A stretch of DNA of 64,000 nt, taken from contig CAIMHT010000019.1 of assembly GCA_903840935.1 (NCBI GenBank), positions 1 through 64,000 on the forward strand, written 5' to 3'. The notes under the pieces were generated by a model. The model ran no database searches. It was given only the letters and a program-made list of their open reading frames with translations, and was not told the origin of the DNA. Of the stretch, positions 40,812 to 50,756 are shown in pieces. Position numbers and translations under genes: made by a program. Source of the DNA: an uncultured Chlorobiaceae bacterium. GTDB lineage: Bacteria; Bacteroidota; Chlorobiia; Chlorobiales; Chlorobiaceae. Positions within the stretch are counted from its first letter, which is position 1, and every line of letters starts with the position of its first letter.

Positions 40812-41993
40812 ATGATGCATAAACATTCGATAAAGAGTTTTTTCAGCATACCGGTAGTTATCGGTATCTGCATACCGATTTTGTTTTCCGGATGTGGGGG
40901 AGGAGCGGGAAATGGAGGCAAAGATGGTGATAAGAAGGGAATGCCGGCCTTGCCGGTGATGACGGTCACTGCGGGAGATGCAACAGTTGGCACAGAGTAC
41001 TCCTCACTTCTCGAAGGAAAAGTCAATGTTGAAATCCGTCCTCAGGTTGACGGGACGCTTCAAAAAATTTATGTCGATGAGGGAGCCTTTGTTAAAGCGG
41101 GCCAACCGCTCTTTAAAATTGATGATCGGGTCTATCGTGAGCAATACAACAGCGCACTGGCTGCTCAACATGCCGCTGAAGCATCGCTTGCTGTTGCAAA
41201 GCTTAACGAGGAAAAGCTTGTGCCGCTGGTAAAGAATAACGTTATCTCTGATATTCAGCTCACAACCGCCAGGGCGAATCATCAGGCGGCCAAGGCGGCG
41301 GTGGAACAGTCGAGAGCTGCTGCTCGATCAGCCTTTGTCAATCTTGATTATTCCACCCTCAAGGCGCCGGTAAGCGGATACATCGGAAAAATTCCATTAC
41401 GGCTTGGGAGTCTGGTCAGTAAAAACCAGAGCAACTGGCTGACTTTGTTGAGCGACGTAAGCGAAATTTATGCCTATTTCAGCATGAGCGAAATAGATTT
41501 TATGCGGTTCCGCAATCAGTATGCCGGTGCAACTTTGCAGGAGAAGGTGAAGCAGGTTTCCCCGGTTTCGCTGATCATGGCAGACGGGAACCTTTTTGCT
41601 GAAAAGGGGACGATCGGTACCATAAGCGGTCAGTTTGATCAGTCAACCGGTTCGGTCAGGATCAGGGCTGTTTTCCCCAATCCAGGGGGGCTGTTGCGTT
41701 CCGGCAATACCGGCAAGGTTGTTGTTGAGTCACGTTACCACCATGTGCTGCTGGTGCCGCAGGCAGCGACCGTTGAGCTGCAAGACAAGGTTTTTGTTTT
41801 CATTCTTGGTAAAGGCAATAAGGTGAACAAGCAGGTTATTACGGTTTCAGGCAAGAGCGGTAACAATTATATCGTGAGTTCCGGTGTGAAACCGGGTGAT
41901 ACTATCGTGACTGCCGGCACCGAAAAACTGCCGGATGGCACGGTTATCAAGCCAGTCAAGAGTTCTCCGACCGCCACAGAGGGCAAGAAGTGA
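40812..41993 (+). CDS. RND efflux periplasmic adaptor (AcrA/MexA type)
   Basis: Lipobox FSGC; VNVEIRPQVDGTLQKIYVDEGAFVKAGQPLFKID; LDYSTLKAPVSGYIGK. Confidence 0.95.
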   Translation: MMHKHSIKSFFSIPVVIGICIPILFSGCGGGAGNGGKDGDKKGMPALPVMTVTAGDATVGTEYSSLLEGKVNVEIRPQVDGTLQKIYVDEGAFVKAGQPLFKIDDRVYREQYNSALAAQHAAEASLAVAKLNEEKLVPLVKNNVISDIQLTTARANHQAAKAAVEQSRAAARSAFVNLDYSTLKAPVSGYIGKIPLRLGSLVSKNQSNWLTLLSDVSEIYAYFSMSEIDFMRFRNQYAGATLQEKVKQVSPVSLIMADGNLFAEKGTIGTISGQFDQSTGSVRIRAVFPNPGGLLRSGNTGKVVVESRYHHVLLVPQAATVELQDKVFVFILGKGNKVNKQVITVSGKSGNNYIVSSGVKPGDTIVTAGTEKLPDGTVIKPVKSSPTATEGKK

Positions 41994-42047
41994 GAGCGAG
42001 GAGAGGAGTTTTCTGTAACGGGCTGAAGGAGCTAAACCTGACTATTC

Positions 42048-45000
42048 ATGTTTGAACGTTTTATATCAAGACCTGTTCTTGCTACCGTTATATCGATCAT
42101 TCTGGTAATTCTCGGTGTCGTCGGTATCAATCAGCTTTCGATTACTCGCTTCCCTGATATTGCGCCTCCGAGTGTGTCGGTATCGGCGAGTTATCCCGGT
42201 GCAAGTGCCGAGACGGTTGGCCGTTCAGTTGCACCTCCGCTTGAGGAGGCGATCAACGGGGTCGAAAACATGACCTATATGACCTCGACATCGGCCAATG
42301 ACGGGTCGCTTTCTATTGCTGTCTTTTTCAAGCAGGGTACCAATCCTGATCAGGCAGCCGTTAACGTACAGAACCGGGTTGCGCAGGCTGCAAGCAGGCT
42401 TCCTGCGGAGGTTAACCAGATCGGTGTTTCGACCGTCAAGCGTCAGAACAGCCAGATTATGCTGATCAATCTGTCGAGCAGTTCAAAGGCCTATGACCAG
42501 GTTTTTTTACAGAACTATGCCAAGATCAATATTGTCGATGATCTGGCGAGGGTTCCTGGTGTCGGGCAGGTTTCGGTATACGGTAATATGGATTATGCCA
42601 TGCGTATCTGGCTGCGGCCACAACAGATGGCGGCCTACAGGGTGACGCCGCAGGAGGTGTCAGCCGCCATTCAGAGCCAGAACCTTGAGGCTGCTCCGGG
42701 CTCGTTCGGCGAGAACAGCAGCGAGGCGATGCAGTATGTCATGAAGTTCAAGGGGAAGAATCCCTATCCCGGGGACTATGAAGATATGGTGATCCGTGCC
42801 AATCCGGACGGTTCGCTGCTTAAACTTGGCGATATTGCCCGTGTCGAGTTTGGTGCCTACCGCTATACGGTCGATACCAAGGCAAACGGAGAGCCGGGTG
42901 TGGTTCTTGCGGTCTATCAGGCGCCGGGGTCAAACGCCAACAAGGTTGAAACGGGCCTGCGCAAGGTGCTTGAGAAGGCTTCCGACTCTTTTCCGGCAGG
43001 CATCAGCTATTCGATTCCCTTCAGTTCCAAAAAGGTTGTTGATGAGTCGATTGTTCAGGTTGAGCACACGCTGATCGAGGCTTTTCTTTTGGTCTTTCTT
43101 GTGGTCTTTCTTTTTCTGCAGGATCTTCGTTCCACCATCATTCCTGCCATTGCTGTACCGGTTGCCATTATCGGCACCTTTTTCTTCATGAACCTGTTTG
43201 GCTTTTCCATCAATGTGCTGACGCTGTTCGGTCTGGTGCTGGCCATCGGTATTGTTGTTGATGATGCCATTGTGGTTGTTGAGGCCGTTCATGCTAAAAT
43301 GGAACAGAAAAACTATCCGGCCAAAGTGGCCACCGTTTCAGCCATGCGGGAGATTACTACCGCTATTGTCACTATTACTCTCGTGATGGCCTCGGTTTTT
43401 CTGCCGGTCGGATTTCTTGAAGGCTCAACCGGAGTGTTCTACCGGCAGTTTGCCTTCACTCTTGCCATAGCCATTCTGATTTCAGCGGTCAACGCCCTTA
43501 CCTTGAGCCCGGCTCTCTGCGCACTCTTTCTCACCAATCTTCATGATGGTGACGGCAGGGGAAAAGAGGGGAAACTGAAAAAATTCGGAGGGTTTGGTCA
43601 CCGTTTTTTTACCTCGTTCAACACCGGTTTTGAGTTTCTGAAACGGAAGTATCTCGGTTCTCTTGTCTATCTGATTCGCAATAAACGAGTCACCTTTACC
43701 TTTTTGGGGCTTATGGTTGTCCTCTCTTTCTGGATGTTCAGGGTGACACCGACCGGATTCATCCCTGACGAGGATAACGGATTTGTCATTGTCTCAGTCT
43801 CCTTGCCGCCGGGAGCTTCCTTTGCACGAACCCAGGCAGTCATGGACAAGGCTGCCGTGACCCTGCGTACCCTGCCAGCAGTGCAGAAAGTGCTCTCAAT
43901 TTCCGGTATTAACGTGCTTTCCCGGAGATCCTCTCCTTCATCGGGCCTTCTTTTCCTGCAGCTTAAAGATACCGGTCAACGCGGGCCTGACGGCAATATC
44001 AAGAAGGTTCTTGCCACCATAACCCGGAAACTTTCAGGCAGGGAGGGATCGTTCTTTGCGCTTGCGCAGCCGACGGTTCCCGGTTTCAGTACGGTCAGTG
44101 GTCTTGAGTTTGTGGTGCAGGATCGCAGTGGAGGCCCGCTTGATAAACTGGGCAATGTGGCGCAGGGCTTTATTGGTGAACTGATGAAACGCCCGGAAAT
44201 CGGGTTTGCTTTCACCACCTTCAAGGCGACCAATCCGCAGTATGAGCTGGTTGTGGATAACATCAAGGCAGGTCAGCTCGGTGTCAATGTCAAGGAACTT
44301 TTGACCGTATTGCAGGCTTACTACGGCAGTATGCAGGCCTCTGATTTCAACCGTTTCGGCAAGTACTACCGGGTGGTGATGCAGGCAGAACCTGGAGAAC
44401 GGTCAGAACCGGCCTCCTTGAATGGCATATTTGTCAAGAACTCCGGCGGCAGCATGGTGCCGGTCTCTTCACTCATTACACTGAAACGGGTTTATGGCAC
44501 CGAATCGGTTGACCATTTCAACCTCTTCAATGCCGTTTCCGTCAATGCGACGGTTAAACCTGGCTTCAGTACCGGTCAGGCCATCAAGGCCGTTGAAGCG
44601 GTTTCCAAAACCCATCTTCCGTCAGGCTATACCTACGACTGGAAAGGTCAAAGCCGTGAGGAACTCGAATCCACCGGCGGGCTGCTCTTTATCTTTCTGC
44701 TCTCAGTGGTCTTTGTCTACTTTCTGCTTGCTGCGCTTTACGAAAGCTACCTGCTTCCCCTTGCGGTGATGTTTTCCATTCCTACAGGATTGCTCGGAGT
44801 GTTTATGGGCATCAAGCTCGCCGGGGTTGAGAACAATATCTATGTCCAGGTGGCTGTGATCATGCTTATCGGGCTTCTGGCGAAGAATGCCATTCTGATT
44901 GTTGAGTTTGCCCTGCAGCGAAGGGTTGCAGGAAGTTCACTCTCCGCTGCGGCCATAGCAGGCGCAAAGGCAAGGCTCCGGCCGATTCTTATGACCTCTC

Positions 45001-45260
45001 TTGCCTTTGTTGCAGGGTTACTTCCGCTTCTGTTTGTGACCGGCCCTGCTGCGTTGGGTAACCACTCTATCGGCGCGGCGGCTATCGGAGGCATGTTTAT
45101 CGGCATGGTGCTCGGTATTTTTGTTGTCCCGGTGCTTTTTGTAACCTTCCAATTTTTCCAGGAGCGCATTACCGGCCCTGCCGCAGTCATAATTGAAGCA
45201 GGGGATCTTCTTGAAGAGGTCGTCAGAAGGGAAAAAGAGAACGTCCGGCAGCCATCATGA
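42048..45260 (+). CDS. RND efflux inner-membrane transporter (AcrB/HAE1 family)
   Basis: 1070 aa; MFERFISRPVLATVISIILVILGVVGI, GIVVDDAIVVVEAV, LIGLLAKNAILIVEFA. Confidence 0.97.
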   Translation: MFERFISRPVLATVISIILVILGVVGINQLSITRFPDIAPPSVSVSASYPGASAETVGRSVAPPLEEAINGVENMTYMTSTSANDGSLSIAVFFKQGTNPDQAAVNVQNRVAQAASRLPAEVNQIGVSTVKRQNSQIMLINLSSSSKAYDQVFLQNYAKINIVDDLARVPGVGQVSVYGNMDYAMRIWLRPQQMAAYRVTPQEVSAAIQSQNLEAAPGSFGENSSEAMQYVMKFKGKNPYPGDYEDMVIRANPDGSLLKLGDIARVEFGAYRYTVDTKANGEPGVVLAVYQAPGSNANKVETGLRKVLEKASDSFPAGISYSIPFSSKKVVDESIVQVEHTLIEAFLLVFLVVFLFLQDLRSTIIPAIAVPVAIIGTFFFMNLFGFSINVLTLFGLVLAIGIVVDDAIVVVEAVHAKMEQKNYPAKVATVSAMREITTAIVTITLVMASVFLPVGFLEGSTGVFYRQFAFTLAIAILISAVNALTLSPALCALFLTNLHDGDGRGKEGKLKKFGGFGHRFFTSFNTGFEFLKRKYLGSLVYLIRNKRVTFTFLGLMVVLSFWMFRVTPTGFIPDEDNGFVIVSVSLPPGASFARTQAVMDKAAVTLRTLPAVQKVLSISGINVLSRRSSPSSGLLFLQLKDTGQRGPDGNIKKVLATITRKLSGREGSFFALAQPTVPGFSTVSGLEFVVQDRSGGPLDKLGNVAQGFIGELMKRPEIGFAFTTFKATNPQYELVVDNIKAGQLGVNVKELLTVLQAYYGSMQASDFNRFGKYYRVVMQAEPGERSEPASLNGIFVKNSGGSMVPVSSLITLKRVYGTESVDHFNLFNAVSVNATVKPGFSTGQAIKAVEAVSKTHLPSGYTYDWKGQSREELESTGGLLFIFLLSVVFVYFLLAALYESYLLPLAVMFSIPTGLLGVFMGIKLAGVENNIYVQVAVIMLIGLLAKNAILIVEFALQRRVAGSSLSAAAIAGAKARLRPILMTSLAFVAGLLPLLFVTGPAALGNHSIGAAAIGGMFIGMVLGIFVVPVLFVTFQFFQERITGPAAVIIEAGDLLEEVVRREKENVRQPS

Positions 45261-45288
45261 TGAGTAACGCTGAATTAATATTTAACCT

Positions 45289-46698
45289 ATGAGAATTCCG
45301 GCTAAAGAATTATTAACGGTTGCGATGCAGTTTTTGCTGCTCATCAGCCTCTCGGCATGTAGTGTCACCCATGAGTACAGAAAACCTGATGTGGCTTTTC
45401 CTGAGAGTTACCGGGGCGGATTGCCCTCGCCAAAAGGTACTCAGGCAGAGAGCTCGGTTGCCATGCTTCCTTACAGCAGTTTTTTTGCTGATAAAACGCT
45501 GTGCACTCTGATTGACAGTGCAGTTTCCAATAATATTGACTTGCAGGTTGCACTTAAAAATATCGACTACGCAGGCCAAACCGTTCATTCGTCAAGGCTT
45601 GGCCTTCTTCCAACCTTGAATGTCGGCGTCCAGAATACCCGAACAAACCCTTCGGATAACGGAGCAAAAACAAATGTTGACGACTACTCCGCTTCGGCGA
45701 CATCATCATGGGAGGCGGATATCTGGGGGAAAATCCGCAGCAGGAACCATTCAGCTCTTGCTGCTTACCTGAAGACGCAGGAGGCCGCGAAAGCCGTGCG
45801 TACCCGACTGGTGGCAGATATCGCCTCAGGCTACTACACGCTTCTCATGCTCGATGTTCAGCTTGAAAGCTCAAAAAAAAACCTTGCCATTGCCGATACG
45901 ACGGTCAAGATGATCAGGCTTCAGTACGATGCCGGTCAGGTTACCTCTCTTGCTGTTCAGCAGCAGGAGGGTTTGCGGCAGTTGATAGCGGGATCATTTC
46001 CGGCAATTGAACAGAAAATAGCGGCACAGGAAAATGCACTCAGCATCCTTTGCGGCAGAATGCCGGGGGCTATTGGGCGTGATCGTGCTCTGTTCTCCAT
46101 AAAAGTAGCCGATGAGCTTCCTGCCGGTATTCCTGCCGCCCTTCTTCAGAACAGGCCTGATGTGCGTGCTGCGGAACTGGCATTAAGGGGAGCTCACGCT
46201 GATATGGGCGAAGCCAGGGCAGCACTCTATCCATCACTTACGGTTACCGCAGCAGGTGGTGTTGAGGCTTTCAAGACAAGCCAGTGGTTTACCTTTCCCG
46301 GATCCATTTTTGGTATGGTGCAGGGTGCAGTGGTACAGCCGATTTTTCAGCGTGGCCAGTTGAAAGCAAAGTATGAACAGTCTAAAATAAAAAGGGAACA
46401 GGCTGAACTCGAATTCAAGCAATCATTGCTTAAAGCTGTCGGGGAGGTTTCAGATGCGCTGGTACAACTCGAAAAGGTGAAGTTGCAGGAAACTATTGCT
46501 GAGCAGAGGGTTGCAACGCTTCATCAAGCTGTTTCGGATGCGGGTATGCTTTTTCGGAGCGGCATGGCGACCTATCTTGAAATCATGATTGCCCAGACCA
46601 ATGCCCTGCAGGCTGAGCTTGATTTGGCCACTATTCGGCGTCAGCATCTTGCGACCATGGCTGAACTCTATCGTTCACTCGGCGGTGGATGGCGGTAG
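45289..46698 (+). CDS. RND outer-membrane efflux lipoprotein (NodT/OprM family)
   Basis: LLISLSACSVTHEYRKPDVAFPESY; LLQNRPDVRAAELALRGAHADMGEARAALYPSLT. Confidence 0.95.
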   Translation: MRIPAKELLTVAMQFLLLISLSACSVTHEYRKPDVAFPESYRGGLPSPKGTQAESSVAMLPYSSFFADKTLCTLIDSAVSNNIDLQVALKNIDYAGQTVHSSRLGLLPTLNVGVQNTRTNPSDNGAKTNVDDYSASATSSWEADIWGKIRSRNHSALAAYLKTQEAAKAVRTRLVADIASGYYTLLMLDVQLESSKKNLAIADTTVKMIRLQYDAGQVTSLAVQQQEGLRQLIAGSFPAIEQKIAAQENALSILCGRMPGAIGRDRALFSIKVADELPAGIPAALLQNRPDVRAAELALRGAHADMGEARAALYPSLTVTAAGGVEAFKTSQWFTFPGSIFGMVQGAVVQPIFQRGQLKAKYEQSKIKREQAELEFKQSLLKAVGEVSDALVQLEKVKLQETIAEQRVATLHQAVSDAGMLFRSGMATYLEIMIAQTNALQAELDLATIRRQHLATMAELYRSLGGGWR

Positions 46699-46800
46699 CG
46701 AGTTTGTTTGCAAGGAATTGTTTTCGGGATTTGGGTGTTTATTGAAATAGAATGTTTGTGCATGGCAAGATGGCAAAAAAACAAGGAAGACCAGGGAAGT

Positions 46801-47601
46801 ATGGCTACAACATTATACAATGCAACGGTTGTCGGTAAAATCACCATCACTCCCGATTTGATGATCTTTCGGGTTGATACCGATGCGCCAAGAGATGAGT
46901 TTGAAGCGGGGCAGAATCTGCTGCTTGGTCTTTATGGATTCGAGAAGCGTTCTTCCAATTCGGAACCGGAGTTGGTACCCGCTGAGGAGCAGAAGCTTAT
47001 TCAGCGTCCCTATTCAATCGCCTCTGCGAAGACCGAGACCCGGCAGCTCGAGTTTTACATTTCACAGGTCAAATCCGGTCAGCTTACTTCAAGGCTCTTC
47101 AATCTCAATATTGGCGACAGGGTTTATGTTGGCACAAAGATCAGCGGTATTTTCCGTCTTGATGAAACACCTGATGGGAGCGATATTGTCATGGTTGCCA
47201 CAGGCACCGGGATTGCTCCCTATATCAGCTTTTTGCGTTCACATATTGTTGAACGGCCGGAAAGCAAAATGGTCGTGATCCAGGGCGCTGCTCATCGGTG
47301 GGATCTTGGTTACTACAGTGAATTGGCTTTTCTGGAGAAGAGCTTTGCCAACTTTTTTTATGTGCCGACGCTCACTGATGCTGATGATCGCTGGGATGGG
47401 TACAAATTATGTATTGAGGATTTGTTGAGAAATGATATCCTGCAGAATGAGTTCAACATAACGCCTGATCCTGAGCGGACGCACTTTTTTGTCAGCGGCC
47501 AGCCTGATATGGTTGGTCATGTTTCGGAGTGGCTGAGTGATTTCGGATATACAAGGCATCATCCGGACGAGCCGGGAGAGCTCTATATCGAGGAGTTCTG
47601 A
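46801..47601 (+). CDS. fpr: Ferredoxin--NADP(+) reductase, bacterial subclass
   Basis: RPYSIASAKTE, IVMVATGTGIAPYISFLR, HFFVSGQPDMVGHVSEWL. ATG at 46801. Confidence 0.85.
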   Translation: MATTLYNATVVGKITITPDLMIFRVDTDAPRDEFEAGQNLLLGLYGFEKRSSNSEPELVPAEEQKLIQRPYSIASAKTETRQLEFYISQVKSGQLTSRLFNLNIGDRVYVGTKISGIFRLDETPDGSDIVMVATGTGIAPYISFLRSHIVERPESKMVVIQGAAHRWDLGYYSELAFLEKSFANFFYVPTLTDADDRWDGYKLCIEDLLRNDILQNEFNITPDPERTHFFVSGQPDMVGHVSEWLSDFGYTRHHPDEPGELYIEEF

Positions 47602-47679
47602 GGTGGTTCTGCTGCTTCTTCCGCTCCAGCCTTTTGCCGTAAAAAGACTGGATGTTACAAGTAGATGTGAAAAAAGAGG

Positions 47680-47726
47680 GTGGACAATAAAGGACTCGAA
47701 CCTTTGACCTCTCGCGTGTGAGGCGA
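47680..47726 (-). repeat. Partial duplicate of the 3' part of tRNA-Val(CAC)
   Basis: 47-bp exact direct repeat of 48204..48250 (GTGGACAATAAAGGACTCGAACCTTTGACCTCTCGCGTGTGAGGCGA). Confidence 0.9.
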
Positions 47727-48204
47727 TTACCGGCACTATAGATCACGCTTGCCGCATGTTTAAGCATTAAAAAACAATGATTTACGGGTAGGTGCGAAGG
47801 ATTCACAACGCTGAAATGCGTTACAAGCGCAGACGTGTGAACTGCGGTACAAGATGCAAAAGACCGGTAGAGCGCATGTTCTACCGATTGGGGCGTGACT
47901 GTCGATTTGATGGATGGCGGATACTACAGAAATGACTTGTCGAAAGAGAAAGAATTGTGTTTATTCTTTTGAAAGTAGACTGTTTTCGTGCCCTCGTTTT
48001 CTGGAGATAGATCAAGCCTTCGATTTGCCCTCGGAGGCTATGATTTTTCGGAGTACACGGCGGTTTCTGATTTACCTGAATGCGAGTTTTTCCTGCAGGA
48101 CTTGAAGTGAGAGCGGCTTTTTTGCTGTCGTTTGTGCGGTATTTGTGCGGAAAGGTTTTTTTGCTTTGTCATGCGATGTCGTAAGTGATTGATAAACAAG
48201 AGTG

Positions 48205-48278
48205 TGGACAATAAAGGACTCGAACCTTTGACCTCTCGCGTGTGAGGCGAACGCTCTAACCAACTGAGCTAATTGTCC
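48205..48278 (-). tRNA. tRNA-Val (anticodon CAC)
   Basis: Reverse complement GGACAATTAGCTCAGTTGGTTAGAGCGTTCGCCTCACACGCGAGAGGTCAAAGGTTCGAGTCCTTTATTGTCCA folds as a cloverleaf; anticodon loop CTCACAC. Confidence 0.95.
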
Positions 48279-48459
48279 ATGAACAAATAAGGCACAGTAT
48301 AGGAGTTACGAGGCAGTTTTGCAACGTCAGTCCTTGTTTTTTTTCAGGATAGGGGAAAAAGGTAGAGGCCGTTTCCGTGATCGGTCCGTTTTTTTCTGAA
48401 ACAGGCGATGTGCTCAATTTGCATATTGACAAATACAGGTTCAAAATAATCAAAGAAAG

Positions 48460-48660
48460 ATGATTAAAGAAGTTATTGGCGTATCCGCTCCCGCAGTTCT
48501 TCTGGCACCGATTGCGGTGCCCATTCTTCACGGTCTCAGTGGCATTGCCGTTGTCGGACTTGGTCTTTTTGCCGCGGGCAAGGTTGTTACAAAAACCGTG
48601 AGAGTTCTGAACGCGCCTCCGAAACGCCGTATTCCAGTCGATCGGCCGCCGATCGACTGA
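48460..48660 (+). CDS. Small hypothetical membrane protein (66 aa)
   Basis: Hydrophobic core APAVLLAPIAVPILHGLSGIAVVGLGLFAAGKVV, basic C-terminus. Confidence 0.55.
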   Translation: MIKEVIGVSAPAVLLAPIAVPILHGLSGIAVVGLGLFAAGKVVTKTVRVLNAPPKRRIPVDRPPID

Positions 48661-48693
48661 ACCTTCAAGGCTCAACCGTTGCCTGTCAGGATA

Positions 48694-49326
48694 ATGAAAT
48701 GCGCTTTTTTGAGCACGAGTGGAGGGATTGCGGCTTTTCTCTTCGTCCTGCTCTTGAATTTCTGCGGATGTGCGGGCAATGGTCTGTCGCGCGTGACGGG
48801 GGATTCTCATTCAACTCTTCAAAAAAAGGATAGTATGCATGTTGTCACGCAAAAGGCGATCTTTGCCGGAGGTTGTTTCTGGGGAGTCGAGTACCATTTT
48901 AATAAACTGAAAGGGGTTCTTTCCGCAAAATCGGGATACACGGGAGGCCTGACTCAACATCCGAGTTACAAAGAGGTCTGCACCGGAAAAACGGGACACG
49001 CTGAAGCTGTAGAGGTTGAGTTCGATCCTGCACTGGTCAGTTACGAGACCCTCGCAAAACTCTTTTTCGAAATTCACGATCCGACCGAGTTCAACCGGCA
49101 GGGGCCTGACATTGGTACGCAGTATCGTTCAGCGATCTTTTATTCTGATGATGAGCAGAAACAGGTGGCAGAAAAGCTTATTGGTGAACTGAAATCCAAA
49201 GGATACAAGGTTGTGACCACTCTTGAACAAGCCGGGCCCTTCTGGGTCGCAGAGGAGTATCATCAGGATTATTATGAACGGAATGGTCACCAGCCATACT
49301 GCCATATCTATAAGAAGCGGTTTTAG
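48694..49326 (+). CDS. msrA: Peptide-methionine (S)-S-oxide reductase MsrA, putative lipoprotein
   Basis: AIFAGGCFWGVEYHFNKLKGV, GYTGG, EVCTGKTGHAEAVEVEFDP, GTQYRSAIFY; N-terminal FLFVLLLNFCGC signal. Confidence 0.95.
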   Translation: MKCAFLSTSGGIAAFLFVLLLNFCGCAGNGLSRVTGDSHSTLQKKDSMHVVTQKAIFAGGCFWGVEYHFNKLKGVLSAKSGYTGGLTQHPSYKEVCTGKTGHAEAVEVEFDPALVSYETLAKLFFEIHDPTEFNRQGPDIGTQYRSAIFYSDDEQKQVAEKLIGELKSKGYKVVTTLEQAGPFWVAEEYHQDYYERNGHQPYCHIYKKRF

Positions 49327-49394
49327 CCCGAAGTCAGAGTGGTCACCTGTTTCGATACAGCCTTGTTCGGAGAGAGTCTGTTTTGCTGGGGCAA

Positions 49395-49934
49395 CTATCC
49401 CTGCAAAATCTCAAGCACTTCCGCAATGGTGTCGCAGACCGAGTAGTACTTGCCCTGCTCTTCGCTTACCATCTGCTCGGCGGTAATCCGGTCGAAAAAG
49501 AGGAGCAACGGATTCCAGAAGCCATTGAGATTCAGCAGGATGATGGGCTTGTGATGATGGCCGAGATGTTTCCAGGTGATCACCTCAATCAGCTCGTCAA
49601 GGGTGCCGAATCCGCCGGGGAGAACAAGATAGGCTTCACCCCACTCGGCCAGCTTCATTTTTCGTTCGTGCATGGTTTCAACGACATGCAGTTCACTCAG
49701 GCCGTAATGGGCAACCTCCCGATCCTCAAGAAAGCGCGGGATGATCCCTTTCACCGTTCCTCCGTTCTCCATCACAGCATCGGCAATGCAGCCCATAAGA
49801 CCCACTCGTCCTCCACCGAAGACCAAACCAATACCCCGTTTTGCAAATTCACGGCCAAGTTCGGTAGCCGCCTCAAAATAGTCGCGGGGGGCGAGGTTGC
49901 TTGAACTGCAGTAGACGGTTACGGATGAGATCAT
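49395..49934 (-). CDS. LOG-family protein (cytokinin riboside 5'-monophosphate phosphoribohydrolase-like)
   Basis: VFGGGRVGLMGCIADAV, MHERKMKLAE, LPGGFGTLDELIEVITWKHLG. Confidence 0.95.
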   Translation of the reverse strand: MISSVTVYCSSSNLAPRDYFEAATELGREFAKRGIGLVFGGGRVGLMGCIADAVMENGGTVKGIIPRFLEDREVAHYGLSELHVVETMHERKMKLAEWGEAYLVLPGGFGTLDELIEVITWKHLGHHHKPIILLNLNGFWNPLLLFFDRITAEQMVSEEQGKYYSVCDTIAEVLEILQG

Positions 49935-50021
49935 GGTATATCAAATAATAACAAAAAAGGTTAAGGCATAGATTGATGAAAATACCATTGTTTATTTAGT
50001 CTCTATTGATCTTTGATTATT

Positions 50022-50666
50022 CTATGGATTGTTATTTAGCATGGTATTCGTAATGCTGCCTTCAGTTGAGATATAAATGTATGTTTTAGGGTCTTGTATT
50101 TTTTTGATGTTAAAAATTGATTCCGCTCTTTTCCATAGTTCAGTTTCAGCGGCGTAATCAAGTTTTTTAAAACCTTGCAAAGTAATAAACGAACTTCTTT
50201 TACCAAAAAGTGTGGCGCCAACAATGCAATCCTCAACGTTTATTAACTGCGTTAAATTATAGCAATCTTTCACAAAGATATCATGATAGGTAAATACGCC
50301 GCCAACGATTATATCAATATCCTGATTTTCTTGCATATATTGGTATCGACTCGACAAGTGATTGTTGAGATATTGGTCATCGCTGTCTATAAAGGTGATA
50401 TACTTGCCAAATGATGCTTGAATACCTGCATTTCTGCTCATACTCAGTTTTTTGTTTCCGTGTTTCAGGTATCTGATATTCTCGTGCTTATGGAGCAAGG
50501 GATTGATGGTTTGAAAGGTATTGTCAGTACTTCCATCATCAACAATGATAAGTTCCCAATGTTCAAAATCCTGATCAATGACGCTCTGAATGGCTTTCAT
50601 CAAGAGTTGCGAACGGTTGAAGGTTGGTAATATTACCGATATTTCAGGCTGGTAGCAGAATCGCAT
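50022..50666 (-). CDS. Family 2 glycosyltransferase
   Basis: EISVILPTFNRSQLLMKAIQSVIDQDFEHWELIIVDDGSTDNT; YITFIDSDDQYL. Confidence 0.92.
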   Translation of the reverse strand: MRFCYQPEISVILPTFNRSQLLMKAIQSVIDQDFEHWELIIVDDGSTDNTFQTINPLLHKHENIRYLKHGNKKLSMSRNAGIQASFGKYITFIDSDDQYLNNHLSSRYQYMQENQDIDIIVGGVFTYHDIFVKDCYNLTQLINVEDCIVGATLFGKRSSFITLQGFKKLDYAAETELWKRAESIFNIKKIQDPKTYIYISTEGSITNTMLNNNP

Positions 50667-50756
50667 GACAAGTAAAAAGGCTTATTTAGAGAAGATGTCT
50701 TGACTTTTTTTGGAAAAAAAGTGATTCAACGTTAACTGTTCTTTGCAACCGAAATC

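Noticed and set aside
47727-48203. Small ORFs between the two tRNA-Val repeats (such as 47914..48105)
   Set aside because: Short, no recognisable motifs, not extended to an integrase in any frame I read.
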